Part shown: positions 23,921 to 34,600 of the stretch, piece after piece
Layout: each line of letters starts with the position of its first letter
Numbering within the stretch: the first letter of the stretch is position 1
DNA from: Aporhodopirellula sallentina SM41
GTDB taxonomy: Bacteria; Planctomycetota; Planctomycetia; Pirellulales; Pirellulaceae
Length of the DNA stretch: 35,368 nucleotides
Direction of reading: 5' to 3'
Assembly: GCF_000346505.1 (NCBI RefSeq)
Contig: NZ_ANOH01000144.1
Coordinates: 1 to 35,368 of the forward strand
Made by a program: the position numbers and the translations under genes
The notes under the pieces: model-generated
Database searches by the model: none
What the model saw: only the letters and a program-made list of their open reading frames with translations
What the model was told of the DNA's origin: nothing

Positions 23921-26756
23921 TATTCGGTGCGGCTACGGCGGGTTCCTGCGATGCACCAGAAGCGTTGCCGGCCGGCGTGTTCAGATCGTTCAGGTGTGGT
24001 TTGGGCACCGTTTCTTCGCCAAAACCTTGTTCGATCAAACGATGACGCATGCGAGCGAGTTTTGATTTCTCTTCCCAGCGACGTTCGGTCCAGCGCTTAA
24101 CGTGATTCTCGATCTCAGCGACGAATCGTGCCGACGAGAACTCGGTGCTTCGTCGGTGCAACTCGGTGGGATCAAACAGGCTGAACTCGATTTGCGTTTC
24201 GAATCGTTCGACCGCTTCGATGAGTGAGTCCGGGGTTTGTTCATCGAAGAACAGGCCGTGTTCACCGTCGACGACGGACTCGGTGACGCCGCCTTTGTTG
24301 TAGGCGATTACCGGTGTGCCGCAGCTAAGTGCTTCGACAGGCACGATTCCGAAATCTTCTTCGGCGGCAAATACGAGTGCTTTCGCTCGTTGCATGTAGT
24401 CGACGAGGGTTTCCATCGGCGCGTGTCCGAGGATTTCGACGTTGGGGCCCGCGATTTGGCGTACCGCTTCCATGTCCGGGCCGTCACCGATCACAACGAG
24501 CTTGCGATCGCGGAGCTGGGTGAACGCCTCGACGATCATTGGCGTTCGCTTGTAAGGAACCATCCGTCCGGCCACGAGATAGAAGTCTTCGCGGGGCAGC
24601 GTTGATAGAGAAAACTGTTCTGTGTCGACGGGAGGATGGACGACTTTGGACTTGCGCCGATAGACTTTCTCAATCCGACGCGAGATGAAATTGCTGTTTG
24701 CGATGAACTGGTCCACGCCCAACGCGGAACGTACATCCCAATTCCGGATGTAGTGCAAGATCGCACGTGCCATCATCCCGCGAGGACCGAACTTCAGCCC
24801 TGCTCGGTCGAGGTATTGGTGTTGAAGGTCCCACGCGTACCGAACCGGGCTGTGGCAATAGCAAACGTGCAATTGGTCGGGCCCGGTGATGACGCCCTTT
24901 GCCGCGAGATAAGAGCTAGAGACAATCAGGTCGTAACCGGAAACATCGAGTTGTTCAATCGCGAGCGGCATCAGTGGAAGATACGCACGGTGCTTTGCCT
25001 TCGCCATCGGAAGGTTTTGAATGAACGAGGTCGTGACTGGTCTGTCTTGGAGAAAGCCCCGTTGGTCTTCTTCAAGGAAATCGAACAGTGAGTACACGTC
25101 GCAGTGCGGGAACACCTTGATCAGTTGCTCGACAACCTTCTCGGCACCGCAGTACGTGTAGAGGAAGTCATGGACCAACGCGACGCGGAGGTGTCCGAAT
25201 TGGCCGGGCGAAATCGAGCTAGCCATATTGGGCTTGCCATCCGCTGCGTTTCGTGCCGCGTCGAAGCCTGACCCGACGGTCATTGCGGCTTCCTTCTTGC
25301 GAACGACTTCGAGGCTGTAATCGGTGACCAATCGAGAGAACAACACCATGCGTTCGCTGGCGAGTTCGAGTGAGTCATGTGCCGCGACTTCCACGGTTGC
25401 CGGCACGGACGCGCCGTGTGTTTTGCGTTCGGCAATGGGGATGGTGGCGTGGAGTCTTTCGCAGGCCAGGAGTTCAGGATTGTCGCTCTCCCAGACCAGA
25501 CGACGACTCTTGGATTCGGGACCGGGGAAACAGATTTCAACTTTGACGAAATCGAGGTGTTCGGCGGCTCTGCAAACGCCCTGCCACCATTGGCTGATCG
25601 TGGTGACGTGATTGAATTCGAGCTGTAGGCTTTCAAAGCTGTCGCGATGGCGACGCGATGCCCGGTCGAGTTCGCGTTTGTCACGAAGCGCTTGCACCAT
25701 TTCTTCGGTTCGAACCGAACCCGCAAATCGAAACGTTCCCCACAAGAGAGGAATCAACAGAGCGAAACCACCGAGCGTGCTCCATCCTTCCATCGACAAT
25801 GCAATGAGACCGATTCCAACCGCCAACAGCGAGACGACGTGGAGGAAGATCACGGCCTGCATGTGCGAGAACCCGCGATCAAGAAGGCGATGGTGAATGT
25901 GCCCGCGTTCGGCTGAGAAGATCGAGCGACGTTGTTGGTATCGTCGGCGAAACATCGTCAGTACGGTGTCCGCAATTGGGATGCTCAGTGCGAGCGACGG
26001 AAGCAAAACGCCTCGCATCGTTCCGATCAACGGGTTGGCAACGACCATCATGGCAGCAAGCAGGAAACCGATCGTCATGCTTCCTGAGTCACCCATGAAC
26101 GTTTTTGCCGGGTGCCAGTTGTAGAACAGAAATCCGATCAAACTTCCCGCCAAAGCCAACGGAATGATTGCTGCGGCGACTTGTCCATTGAGTAGCAAGC
26201 AGATCGCCAATACGGTCGAAGCAATTAAAGCGATGCCGCCGGCGAGCCCGTCGAGTCCGTCAATGAAGTTGATCGCGACCGCAATGGCCACGACCCAAAA
26301 CATCGTCAGCAGCCAGTTGACCCAGCCGAGGTTGACCCAAAGTTCTCCCGCAAACCACAACTCGCCGATCACTCCGCCACCCCCGCACACCATAGCGGCT
26401 GCCGTGAGTAGCGAGATGAGTTTGAATCGTGAGGAAACCGAGCGGATGTCATCAACAAGGCCAACTCCGAAGACAAACAGGCTCGCACCGCAGACTGCGA
26501 GGAGCTGTTGATACACCGATTTCGACAGTGGGTAGTCGAGAAGTTCGAGCGTGATGACAGAAACCAGGACGCCGCTGAGAATTCCGGCGATGATTCCGAT
26601 TCCGCCCAGCCGCGGAGTCGCTGTGACATGCACCTTTCTCGCGTCCGGGGTGTCGAGCACACCGAGTTTGCGAGCGAAATAGATTGACAGTGGCACGCAA
26701 GCGAGCGTTACGAGTAGCGCGACGACTGCCGGAAGTATCTCTACGATTTGGTTCAT
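23916..26756 (-). CDS. Fused WecA/MraY-type glycosyl-1-phosphate transferase and GT4 glycosyltransferase
   Basis: The 946-residue protein joins two enzymes. Residues about 1-345 are polytopic with the polyprenyl-phosphate glycosyl-1-phosphate transferase motifs VDDIR (101-105), NFIDGLDGLAGG (163-174), MGDSGS (221-226) and HIHHRLLDRG (286-295). This is the enzyme class that starts glycans on undecaprenyl phosphate. Residues about 350-515 form a soluble linker with charged helices and a small alpha/beta-looking region that I cannot assign. Residues about 523-885 are a GT4 enzyme of the WbaZ-like mannosyltransferase style: RVALVHDFLYTYCGAEKVVE, CYCHSPVRYAWD, LVAGRMVPYKR and the E-x7-E motif EDFGIVPVE at 800-808. 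Both halves keep their key residues. The first two steps of synthesis may therefore be physically coupled. It is the first gene of the polysaccharide run. Confidence 0.92.
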   Translation of the reverse strand: MNQIVEILPAVVALLVTLACVPLSIYFARKLGVLDTPDARKVHVTATPRLGGIGIIAGILSGVLVSVITLELLDYPLSKSVYQQLLAVCGASLFVFGVGLVDDIRSVSSRFKLISLLTAAAMVCGGGGVIGELWFAGELWVNLGWVNWLLTMFWVVAIAVAINFIDGLDGLAGGIALIASTVLAICLLLNGQVAAAIIPLALAGSLIGFLFYNWHPAKTFMGDSGSMTIGFLLAAMMVVANPLIGTMRGVLLPSLALSIPIADTVLTMFRRRYQQRRSIFSAERGHIHHRLLDRGFSHMQAVIFLHVVSLLAVGIGLIALSMEGWSTLGGFALLIPLLWGTFRFAGSVRTEEMVQALRDKRELDRASRRHRDSFESLQLEFNHVTTISQWWQGVCRAAEHLDFVKVEICFPGPESKSRRLVWESDNPELLACERLHATIPIAERKTHGASVPATVEVAAHDSLELASERMVLFSRLVTDYSLEVVRKKEAAMTVGSGFDAARNAADGKPNMASSISPGQFGHLRVALVHDFLYTYCGAEKVVEQLIKVFPHCDVYSLFDFLEEDQRGFLQDRPVTTSFIQNLPMAKAKHRAYLPLMPLAIEQLDVSGYDLIVSSSYLAAKGVITGPDQLHVCYCHSPVRYAWDLQHQYLDRAGLKFGPRGMMARAILHYIRNWDVRSALGVDQFIANSNFISRRIEKVYRRKSKVVHPPVDTEQFSLSTLPREDFYLVAGRMVPYKRTPMIVEAFTQLRDRKLVVIGDGPDMEAVRQIAGPNVEILGHAPMETLVDYMQRAKALVFAAEEDFGIVPVEALSCGTPVIAYNKGGVTESVVDGEHGLFFDEQTPDSLIEAVERFETQIEFSLFDPTELHRRSTEFSSARFVAEIENHVKRWTERRWEEKSKLARMRHRLIEQGFGEETVPKPHLNDLNTPAGNASGASQEPAVAAPNT

Positions 26757-26897
26757 CTCTTGATACTCTCGTCCGTGCTGATGGGGGCCATTCGGTGCCG
26801 TTTAAAAGCGAGCACGATTGGCAGAGTTGTTTGGGGTTGGACTTCAGAGGCGCGCACTTCGTGCACTTGGGTGACCATGTGTGGCTTCCCGGTTTGA

Positions 26898-26941
26898 CTT
26901 TCTGACGTGGAGCAGGCCTCGTGTCAGAAAGGGGACAGCCA
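26898..26941. promoter_or_regulatory. Inverted repeat upstream of the polysaccharide run
   Basis: CTTTCTGAC (26898-26906) and GTCAGAAAG (26933-26941) form a perfect 9-bp inverted repeat around a 26-base centre that itself contains the palindrome AGGCCT. It lies 142-185 bases before the fusion gene start. It could be an operator, an RNA hairpin in the leader, or the end of a transcript; the sequence alone does not decide. There is no T run on either side. Confidence 0.35.
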
Positions 26942-27258
26942 GTGAGAAAACGCTCGGCCATTGATTGGGCACAGGCGGTCTCTGAGCTGTCGGGCGTAGT
27001 ATGGAGACGAAAAAATTTCATCGTCAAGCATCGCCTGAAGCAGGCGGATCGAAACGACGACGCAGATCGCGATGCGCGTCTGTTTCTTAACATTGTTGCG
27101 AGGTGTTTATCCGGCGGTTTTGATGATTTTTACGCAATGTGAAAGGCCAGTTTCGTTTATGTGAAGTTTCGAAACGCCCCGGCGGAGGCAAGTTGCGAAA
27201 GCCGTTGCTCCCTCTGCAGGCAGTGGACGTGCGCTATGAATGATCCGTTGACCGTTTC

Positions 27259-27292
27259 CATTTGGTCACGCCGTACTCATTTGGTCACGCCG
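27259..27292. repeat. Two 15-bp direct repeats, period 19
   Basis: CATTTGGTCACGCCG occurs at 27259-27273 and 27278-27292. A looser repeat of CGTCTGTGT follows just downstream on the plus strand. The spacing of about two helical turns would suit a dimeric regulator, but a replication-slippage duplication is equally possible. Confidence 0.55.
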
Positions 27293-27760
27293 GCGTCTGT
27301 GTCACTGGACGTCTGTGTTGTTGGACGGTCTGAACGATCGGTATCGAGTGGCCGTCAACCTGGTCTGCTGAATGGGTATTGGTGAACTGTGACTAGGGAC
27401 TGCACTTGCAAAATAGAGGCAAGTGCCTGCCACGAAACGGGATGCAGCCGTGCTGCAAGCGAATCATTTTTCGAGCGGGTTAATAGCTCATGCAGCGTTC
27501 GTCAGTCACGCCGCACTGCGATGGTTCGCGAGCGAACGCAAGGTGTCTTGCGCTAGTTGGGTCATGAGCGCATCAACAGTCGTGCGAAAATCGAACAGCA
27601 CTGAAAGGCTCACCGAAGGTTGGGCAGAGCCGATGTCGCATCGAAAGCGAGTGATGCCGGAAGAAGGTAGCTCAGCGATGGGGCGAGTGCGTGTTGAACA
27701 GCACGCCGGTCGCGGCATAAGTCGTTGGTGCAAAGAGAGTTGCGGCAGGGCGGGCGGCGG

Positions 27761-28111
27761 CTATTCGTCGCCCACTAGCGTGGTGGGTTGGTCTTCGTCG
27801 AGTGTGGACTCGGGCTTTTCGAGAGTCACTGTTTCGTAGAAGTGAGTTACCGGGTAGATCTCGTAGAACCGATGCAGTAGCAGTTTGATCTTGTGCAGTC
27901 GGCCAGACGTTCGAAAGTTTTCGCAAGAGTCTGCTTTCGATTTCCATTGAACGATCAGCATGTACTGGCTCGAATCGTCAACCGATCGCTGAACGTCGTG
28001 GCTGATGTAGCCACTTGCGTTCGTGATCAACTCGAGGGCAACAGGAAGCGTTGACTCGAACTTCTTTTGAAATCCCGGATGCACGTGCAGCAGGGTGTAT
28101 TCGGTCACCAT
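27761..28111 (-). CDS. Antibiotic-biosynthesis-monooxygenase (ABM) fold protein
   Basis: The 116-residue protein begins MVTEYTLLHVHPGFQKKFES, with GYISHDVQRSVDDSSQYMLI and VQWKSKADSCENFRTS following. This is the strand-helix-strand pattern of small dimeric ABM-domain proteins, which include quinone or haem-related oxygenases and many of unknown role. The last 20 residues are acidic and probably disordered. Nothing links it to polysaccharide synthesis, and it is separated from those genes by about 1 kb. The start at 28111 gives the standard N-terminal strand. Function in detail is unknown. Confidence 0.75.
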   Translation of the reverse strand: MVTEYTLLHVHPGFQKKFESTLPVALELITNASGYISHDVQRSVDDSSQYMLIVQWKSKADSCENFRTSGRLHKIKLLLHRFYEIYPVTHFYETVTLEKPESTLDEDQPTTLVGDE

Positions 28112-28622
28112 CGTGAGCGTCTCAGCGTGTGCGTCTGAATGAAGGTCGACAGCTAATAGCGACTGGTTTTTCGCTGGCGTTGGAGGATAGGAGATAAGTA
28201 GCAGGTGTCAAGCATCGCTGGCAAATCTCATGCGGCGAAATGGTCTTTACGTGTTTCGCTCCGCAACCGCGACGCGAAGTTCTCGTTGATGTGTGCGAGT
28301 AAGCCCAGGCGGGAATGAAGAAACAGAGAAGGCGGCGCCCTGAATCTTAACATAGAAAATATGGGTGAACCTATTTGCAGCAGGCATCTCGGGGCATTCA
28401 ATTTTGGTTAGGAACAGACTTCAGATGCATCGTCAAATGTGAGGAATGGTCGATTCCGAGGTCGGGCAAAACAAGATCTCGTTAACTTGATGAACCTTCC
28501 GCGAGACTCGCTTTACAGGAAGCAGGCGTACGTACAATCGCCCCAAAAGTAACAGTCGCTCCGAGTGCGGCAGTAAGAGTCCACAATCTGTTCCCTGCAA
28601 TTCGAAAGATCAGGATCCCCTC
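28112..28622. other. Intergenic region between divergent genes
   Basis: About 510 bases separate the minus-strand ABM gene from the large plus-strand gene. It should hold both promoters. I see no gene in it, and no hairpin stronger than a 6-bp pair GCGAAA/TTTCGC at 28235-28259. Confidence 0.5.
28612..28615 (+). promoter_or_regulatory. Shine-Dalgarno sequence for the large surface protein gene
   Basis: AGGA lies seven bases before the ATG at 28623 and supports that start over the internal ATGs at codons 5 and 37. Confidence 0.5.
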
Positions 28623-31600
28623 ATGACACGTGCGATGAATCGAATCGAGTCATTGTTTAACAAGCTCTCTAATAAGAGCAATCGAAAGCGACAAAGCGAA
28701 CGGCGGAAACGCAAGAACCGTTTGTCCATGGTTGAAAATTTGGAAGGGCGTCGGCTGATGGCCGTTGTCTATGAAGCTGATTTCAGTACGGACGGTGCCG
28801 GGTTTGCCGACCACTCAACCTCATCACCACCAGCAGCAGGTCCAGCAACCAGCGGGCCTCACGGTACGGCACCGAACGCTTGGACATTGTCGTACGACAC
28901 AACTCCAGCCTCCGACAGCGGCGGAAATGAATTTAGCGTCGAAGCTTCGACGCAGGGGCTGAACTCAGGTGGGTCTGGTCTCGTCCTTCAGTCAGCTGAC
29001 TGGGGTGGCCAGGGTATATTTGAGAGTCAAGACATCGACGTTTCGAGTCTGAGCACGGTCGACGTGGCGGCTGTCGCGTTGGGTGAAGGCTCCGACTTTA
29101 TCAACGCCGGTTCCGAACAGTTCGCTTGGTTCTATAAGCTCGACGGCGTTCGCACCGACAGCACAACCTACACAGACCCAACGCTCGATACCGGAGCAAG
29201 TCTTGACTGGACGCTCGCAGGTTTGAATGTCGCCGGCGTCAACGACTTGGTGGTGGGTTTCGAGTTCAACATCAACGGAGGTGGTGATGGTTTTGAGATC
29301 GGTAGCATCACCGTTGACGACCTTGGCGGTGGAGGTGGCACCGACGTAAGCATCACCGCGACGGACGCCGTCAAAGCCGAAGGCGATTCCGGAACAACTT
29401 CGTTCACCTTTGATATCATTCGCACCGGCGACACGAGTGGCACCTCGGATGTTACTTGGACGGTCAATAACGTTGACACAGACGCAGCAGATTTTTCGGG
29501 CACGCTGACTGGCACCGAGAACTTCCTTGCCGGCGAAACGACCAAGACCGTAACGATCGATGTCGTCGGTGATACGACCGCTGAATCGGACGAAGACTTT
29601 ACGGTCGATTTGTCTGCTGTGGTCGGTGCAACGATTACGGCTGGCACTGCAATCGGAACGATCCAAGACGATGATACTGCTGCACCTGCAGCCGATCTGA
29701 TCATCACCGGTGTCGTTGACGGTCCGCTGAGTGGCGGAACTCCAAAGTCAGTTGAGTTCTACGTCGTCAACAACATTCCCGACCTCAGCATCTATGGCTT
29801 CGGATCGGCCAATAATGGTGGCGGCTCGGATGGCGAAGAATTCACATTCCCCGCCGTCGCAGCTACCGCAGGTGATTACATCCACGTTGCAACGGAATCG
29901 CCAGGCTTCACCAGTTTCTTCGGGTTTGCTCCCGACTACACCGACGCCAACGCGATCAACATCAACGGTGACGACGCGATCGAGCTGTTCCAAAATGGGA
30001 CGGTGATCGACGTCTTTGGCGATATCAACACGGACGGCACCGGCGAGGCCTGGGACCACCTTGACGGTTGGGCCTATCGCAACGATGGCACCGGGCCGGA
30101 TACTTCGACGTTCGTGCTTGCTAACTGGTCGTTCTCGGGTATCAATGTGCTTGACGGCGAAACCGACAACGGATCTGCTTCCACGCCATTCCCAATCGAG
30201 ACCTATAACGCCGGTGGTGGCGTGGCTTCGGTGGCCATCACTGCGGTTGACTCAATAAAATCCGAGGGTGACGCCGGCTTGACCGACTTCACTTTTGAGG
30301 TGACTCGCTCGGGGCCGCTCACCGGTGCCCTGACGGTTGACTACGACGTGATCGCCTCAGGTAGTGCGGGCGTTGCTGATTTGGCGACTGATTTCTCGGC
30401 GGCGGCGTCGGACTACTCCGGTCAGGTAACCTTCGCGGATGGTGTCGGCGGCTCGCAAACGATTACGGTTCGCGTAAGCGGTGACACGACCGTTGAATCG
30501 ACTGAGTCGTTCACCGTCGAGTTGTCCAATGCATCGTCAGGTGTCATCGGCACCGCTTCAGCCGCCGGTTCGATCCAAGATGACGATACGCCGCTTAGCA
30601 ATGCCGTTATCAACGAGTTCGTGTTTGATCACATCGGTACCGACAGCAATGAGTACATCGAGATCTTTGGTGCCGCATCCGAAGACCTTTCGGCATACTC
30701 AGTCTTGGTGATTGATGGAACTGGAACGACGGGTAACATCAAGCACGCCATCACGCTGGGTACTTCAGATGCGAGCGGCTATCAGTTGGCAGGCGGTGAT
30801 GTGCAAGCCGCGGAAACCTTTACCAATGGCGACGACCAAACGATCTTGTTGGTCCGTGGTTTCTTTGGGTCGGTCGGCGACGACATCGATATTGCTGACG
30901 ACGGAGTCATCGACAACGTCCTCTGGACTGACCTGATTGATGACGTTGGATTGGGTGGTGACGCCACGTTCGTTTATTCGACGACATCTCTGACTGCCGA
31001 ATCACTGGGTGACGGAAGTATCCACGATCCGGGTGGAGCGTCTCGGATTCCTAATGGTTTCGACACAGATACTGCGGCTGACTGGCGACGTAACGACTTT
31101 GACGGCGACGGTCTTCCCGACTACGGAATTACCGGAACCGCAATCGACTTTGGTGAAGCCATTAACACTCCGGGTACCGCCGCAGGTGGTGGCATGGGCG
31201 ATCCTTCGCCGAACGCTTTGGGAGTTCCCATCGTCCCAGCACTGACTGTGTTTGAGTCGGACGGGGTTACCAATGTTTCCGAGTCGGGTGTTTCCGATTC
31301 CTTTACGATCGGATTGACCACCAATCCAACCTCGCAGGTCGACATCACCGTGACGCCGAACGCGGACATCGATCTTGGTTCGGGATCCGGCGTGGCAATC
31401 ACTTTGACGTTTACCGATCGGTTGCCTCAAACCGTCACGGCTGTCGGTTTTGATGACGGTGACATCGAAACTGCGATTGAAACGGGATTGATCACGATTG
31501 CCGCGTCATCGATGGACGGGGACTACAATGGCAAGACCGCATCCGTCACCGCGAATATAGCGGACAATGACGAGTCGGTCGGGCCAGCGTACCTCAATGA

Positions 31601-34600
31601 GTTTGTGATCGATCATCGCGGGTCAGATCTCGATGACTTTGTCGAGATCAAAGCGGGCAATAACGCAAACCTGAGTTCATTGACGTTGTTGTCGATCGAT
31701 GGAGACGGCGAATTCAGCGGCAACATCGATGCCACTGAAATCCTCGGCACCGCCAATGGTTCGGGCTTCTATGTTGTCAATCCATCCGATCCGCTTGGAT
31801 TCTTCAACGACACCAATTTTGCGTTGGTGGAAGGGTTTGCCGGAGGAGTCGGTGATGACCTGGACGTTGATAACAATGGTACGTTTGACTGGTTGGATTC
31901 GCCGGTTCCGTCCGGTGGAATGAGCGCCGCACCGTGGACCGTTCTTCGTGACGCGGTCGCAATCCCAGCCTCCGGAGATAGCACTTTCGGATTCGTTGAA
32001 CTGACCGCCGCAACGCTTGCTGACGGCGATTCGTTTGATCCGGGCGGGGCATCTCGAATTCCCGATGCAACCGGTCCGACGACGGCTGCGAGCGACTGGG
32101 TGCGAAACGACTTTGAAGGCCAAGGTCTGCCGAACTATCCATTCACCACACCAGCGAATCCGTCTGCACCAGGCAATGCGTTGAATACGCCTGGCTTAAC
32201 CAACACTCTGAACAACGGAATTGGCGTTGTTGAAACGTTCAACAGCACGGACGTAGAGGAGGGGGGCGCGAGCGACTCGGTTCTGGTCTCGATTAACGGA
32301 ATCGCGTTGACGGGTGACGTCACCGTGACAATCACGCCTGATTCTCAATTGGACCTGGGTGCGGGGGCCGGCACCGCCGTCACTCGGACCTTCACCTCGT
32401 CCTTCAGCGGGCCGTTCTCGATTGACGTCGACGCGGTGAACGATGCGACGACTGAAGGTCCGCACACGGGCATGATCTCGTTCGAGATCACCGCGAGTGC
32501 CGACGCTAACTACGCGGCTGGTACCACGGCTCCGGATGTGGCGGTGAACATCACCGACGACGAATCGCCGACTCCGCAAGTTGCGATCAGCGAAATCATG
32601 TACAACCCGGCTTCGATTGAAGATGGGGCTCTTCCTGAGTGGATCGAGATCGTCAACACCGGAACGACTTCAGTTGATATCAATGGTTGGTCCTTTGATG
32701 ACGAAGACGGTACGGACTGGACCGCGATATCCGGCGCTTCGCCATTGGCATCGGGCGGTGTTGCCGTGATCTTTGACTCAGCTTATACGTCGTCGGCTGA
32801 CTTCCGCAATGAGTGGGGTGTGCCCGCTTCAGCGCAAGTCCTTGGTGTCACCTGGGGTAACTTGTCGAACTCACCTTCGTCAACCAACGAGATCCTTGGG
32901 TTGTATGACGCCGGTGGGGCGACCATCGACCTGGTTAATTACGATGATTCGGGTGATTGGCCTTCGGACAACGGCACCGCCAGTATCTTCTTGACCAACC
33001 TTGCCGCCGACAACAACGTGGGGGCGAACTGGGAGTTACATGACACCTCGGCATCGCCGGCGCAGGATCCAGTGCCGACCAACCCGACGGGGACCGGAAC
33101 GGCGTTTGACGACACCGACGAAGGTTCGCCTGGAGAGGTTCCCACGTACACGCCTGGTAGCTTGACGGTTGGGATCGGCGCAAGTGCCGATGGTTACGAG
33201 CAAACCAGCCCGGTGCCAACGATTCCCGGACGGTTTGTCGTGACTCAAACGGGGGTCAGTGCAACCGACACCGTGATTTCTTACTCGATTTCCGGTGGCT
33301 CCGCGTCCGTTGGAAGTGACTTTACCGCTCCGTCGGGCACGGTGACGATTTTGGCCGGTCAAACGACCGCGGACATCGACATCCCGGTTCTGGATGACGC
33401 AGGCTTCGAAGGCACCGAGGACTTGGAAATCACCTTAGATTTGGTGACCTCCGGTTCGGCAACCATCGACGCTGCGGGTTCGACTGCAGCCATCGATATC
33501 TTCGACAATGATCCGGCGATCGGTTACGCCGCTGGCGACGTGATCATCAACGAGATCATGAAGAATCCTGACTTCGTCTTAGATTCCGAAGGCGAGTACT
33601 TTGAGGTGTATAACACCACCGGAGGTGACGTCGACCTCAACGGTTGGGTCATTTCCGATAACGGCACTGACTCGCATGTTATTAATAATGGCGGCCCGCT
33701 AATCGTGGCTTCCGGTGGATACTTGGTGCTCGGCATCAATGCCAACAGCGGAGCCAACGGCGGCATCACCGTCGACTATGAATACGAGGGTATCGCACTG
33801 GCTAACGGTGACGACGAAGTTGTGTTGACGGACGCTACCGGCACGGAGATCGATCGCGTCGAATACACCGACGCCGACTTCCCTGGCGTTACCGGAGCTT
33901 CGCTTGAGTTCCTCCCATCGTTGCTCGGTGGTGGCGATGACCACACCCAAAACGACCTTGGAGCAAACTGGCAAGCCTCGACGACTCTGATCGGTGCCGG
34001 CCCGGATCTTGGAACGCCAGGAGCGATCAACAGCGCGGCATCACCTGAGATCAACGTGACCGGTCTGACACTCACCATCAACGACGGTGACGTCACGCCA
34101 TCGAGCACCGACGGCACCGACTTCGGTGGCGTGGTGATCGGATCGCCTGTTACCAGCACCTTCACCATCGAGAACCAGGGGGCAGCGTCGCTCGACGTTT
34201 CCGCCATCTCGTTGACAGGAGTTGACGCGGGTGAGTTCAGCATCAGCAACGTCAGTGTCGCTCTGCCGACCAGCGTCGCGTCGGCTGGCTCGATCACGTT
34301 CGACGTGACGTTCAATCCGACTGCAGTCGGTGCCAAGAACGCCACCGTCGAGATCACCAACACCGACCTCGATGAAGGCACCTACGACTTTGCCATCACC
34401 GGAAATGCGACAGCAGCTCTCTCACCAGAGATCACTGTTGAAAGCAACTTCACGGAGATTGTTGACGGAGATGCCACGCCTGACGCCGCAGACAACACCG
34501 ACTTCGGTTCGGTCGACGTTACCAGTGGCCTGGCAGTGGAGACGTACTTCATCAGCAACGATGGAACTTCGGATCTGACCATTCCAGCAAGCGGGGTCAC

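Larger units (their letters stand above)
26757..27760. other. Intergenic region of about 1 kb without a recognisable gene
   Basis: Open frames here are short, mutually overlapping and match no family. The region holds a hairpin at 26898-26941 and short direct repeats near 27259-27292, both listed separately. It must contain the promoter and leader of the polysaccharide run, which begins at 26756 on the minus strand, but I could not pick out convincing -35/-10 boxes. Confidence 0.5.

Noticed and set aside
26452-27093. 213-codon minus-strand frame
   Set aside because: Half of it overlaps the start of the fusion gene in another frame; composition is Arg/Ser/Cys-rich as in shadow frames and no family is recognised.
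27506-27733. 75-codon minus-strand frame downstream of the ABM gene
   Set aside because: No family, no ribosome-binding site and overlapping frames on both strands; could be a decayed gene but cannot be supported.
27423-27839. 138-codon plus-strand frame
   Set aside because: Overlaps the 3' end of the ABM gene on the opposite strand and shows no recognisable domain.
30600-32567. Repetitive DNA considered as a CRISPR-like or mobile repeat
   Set aside because: The repeat is in-frame protein-coding, about 1 kb per unit and diverged; there are no short identical repeats with spacers.
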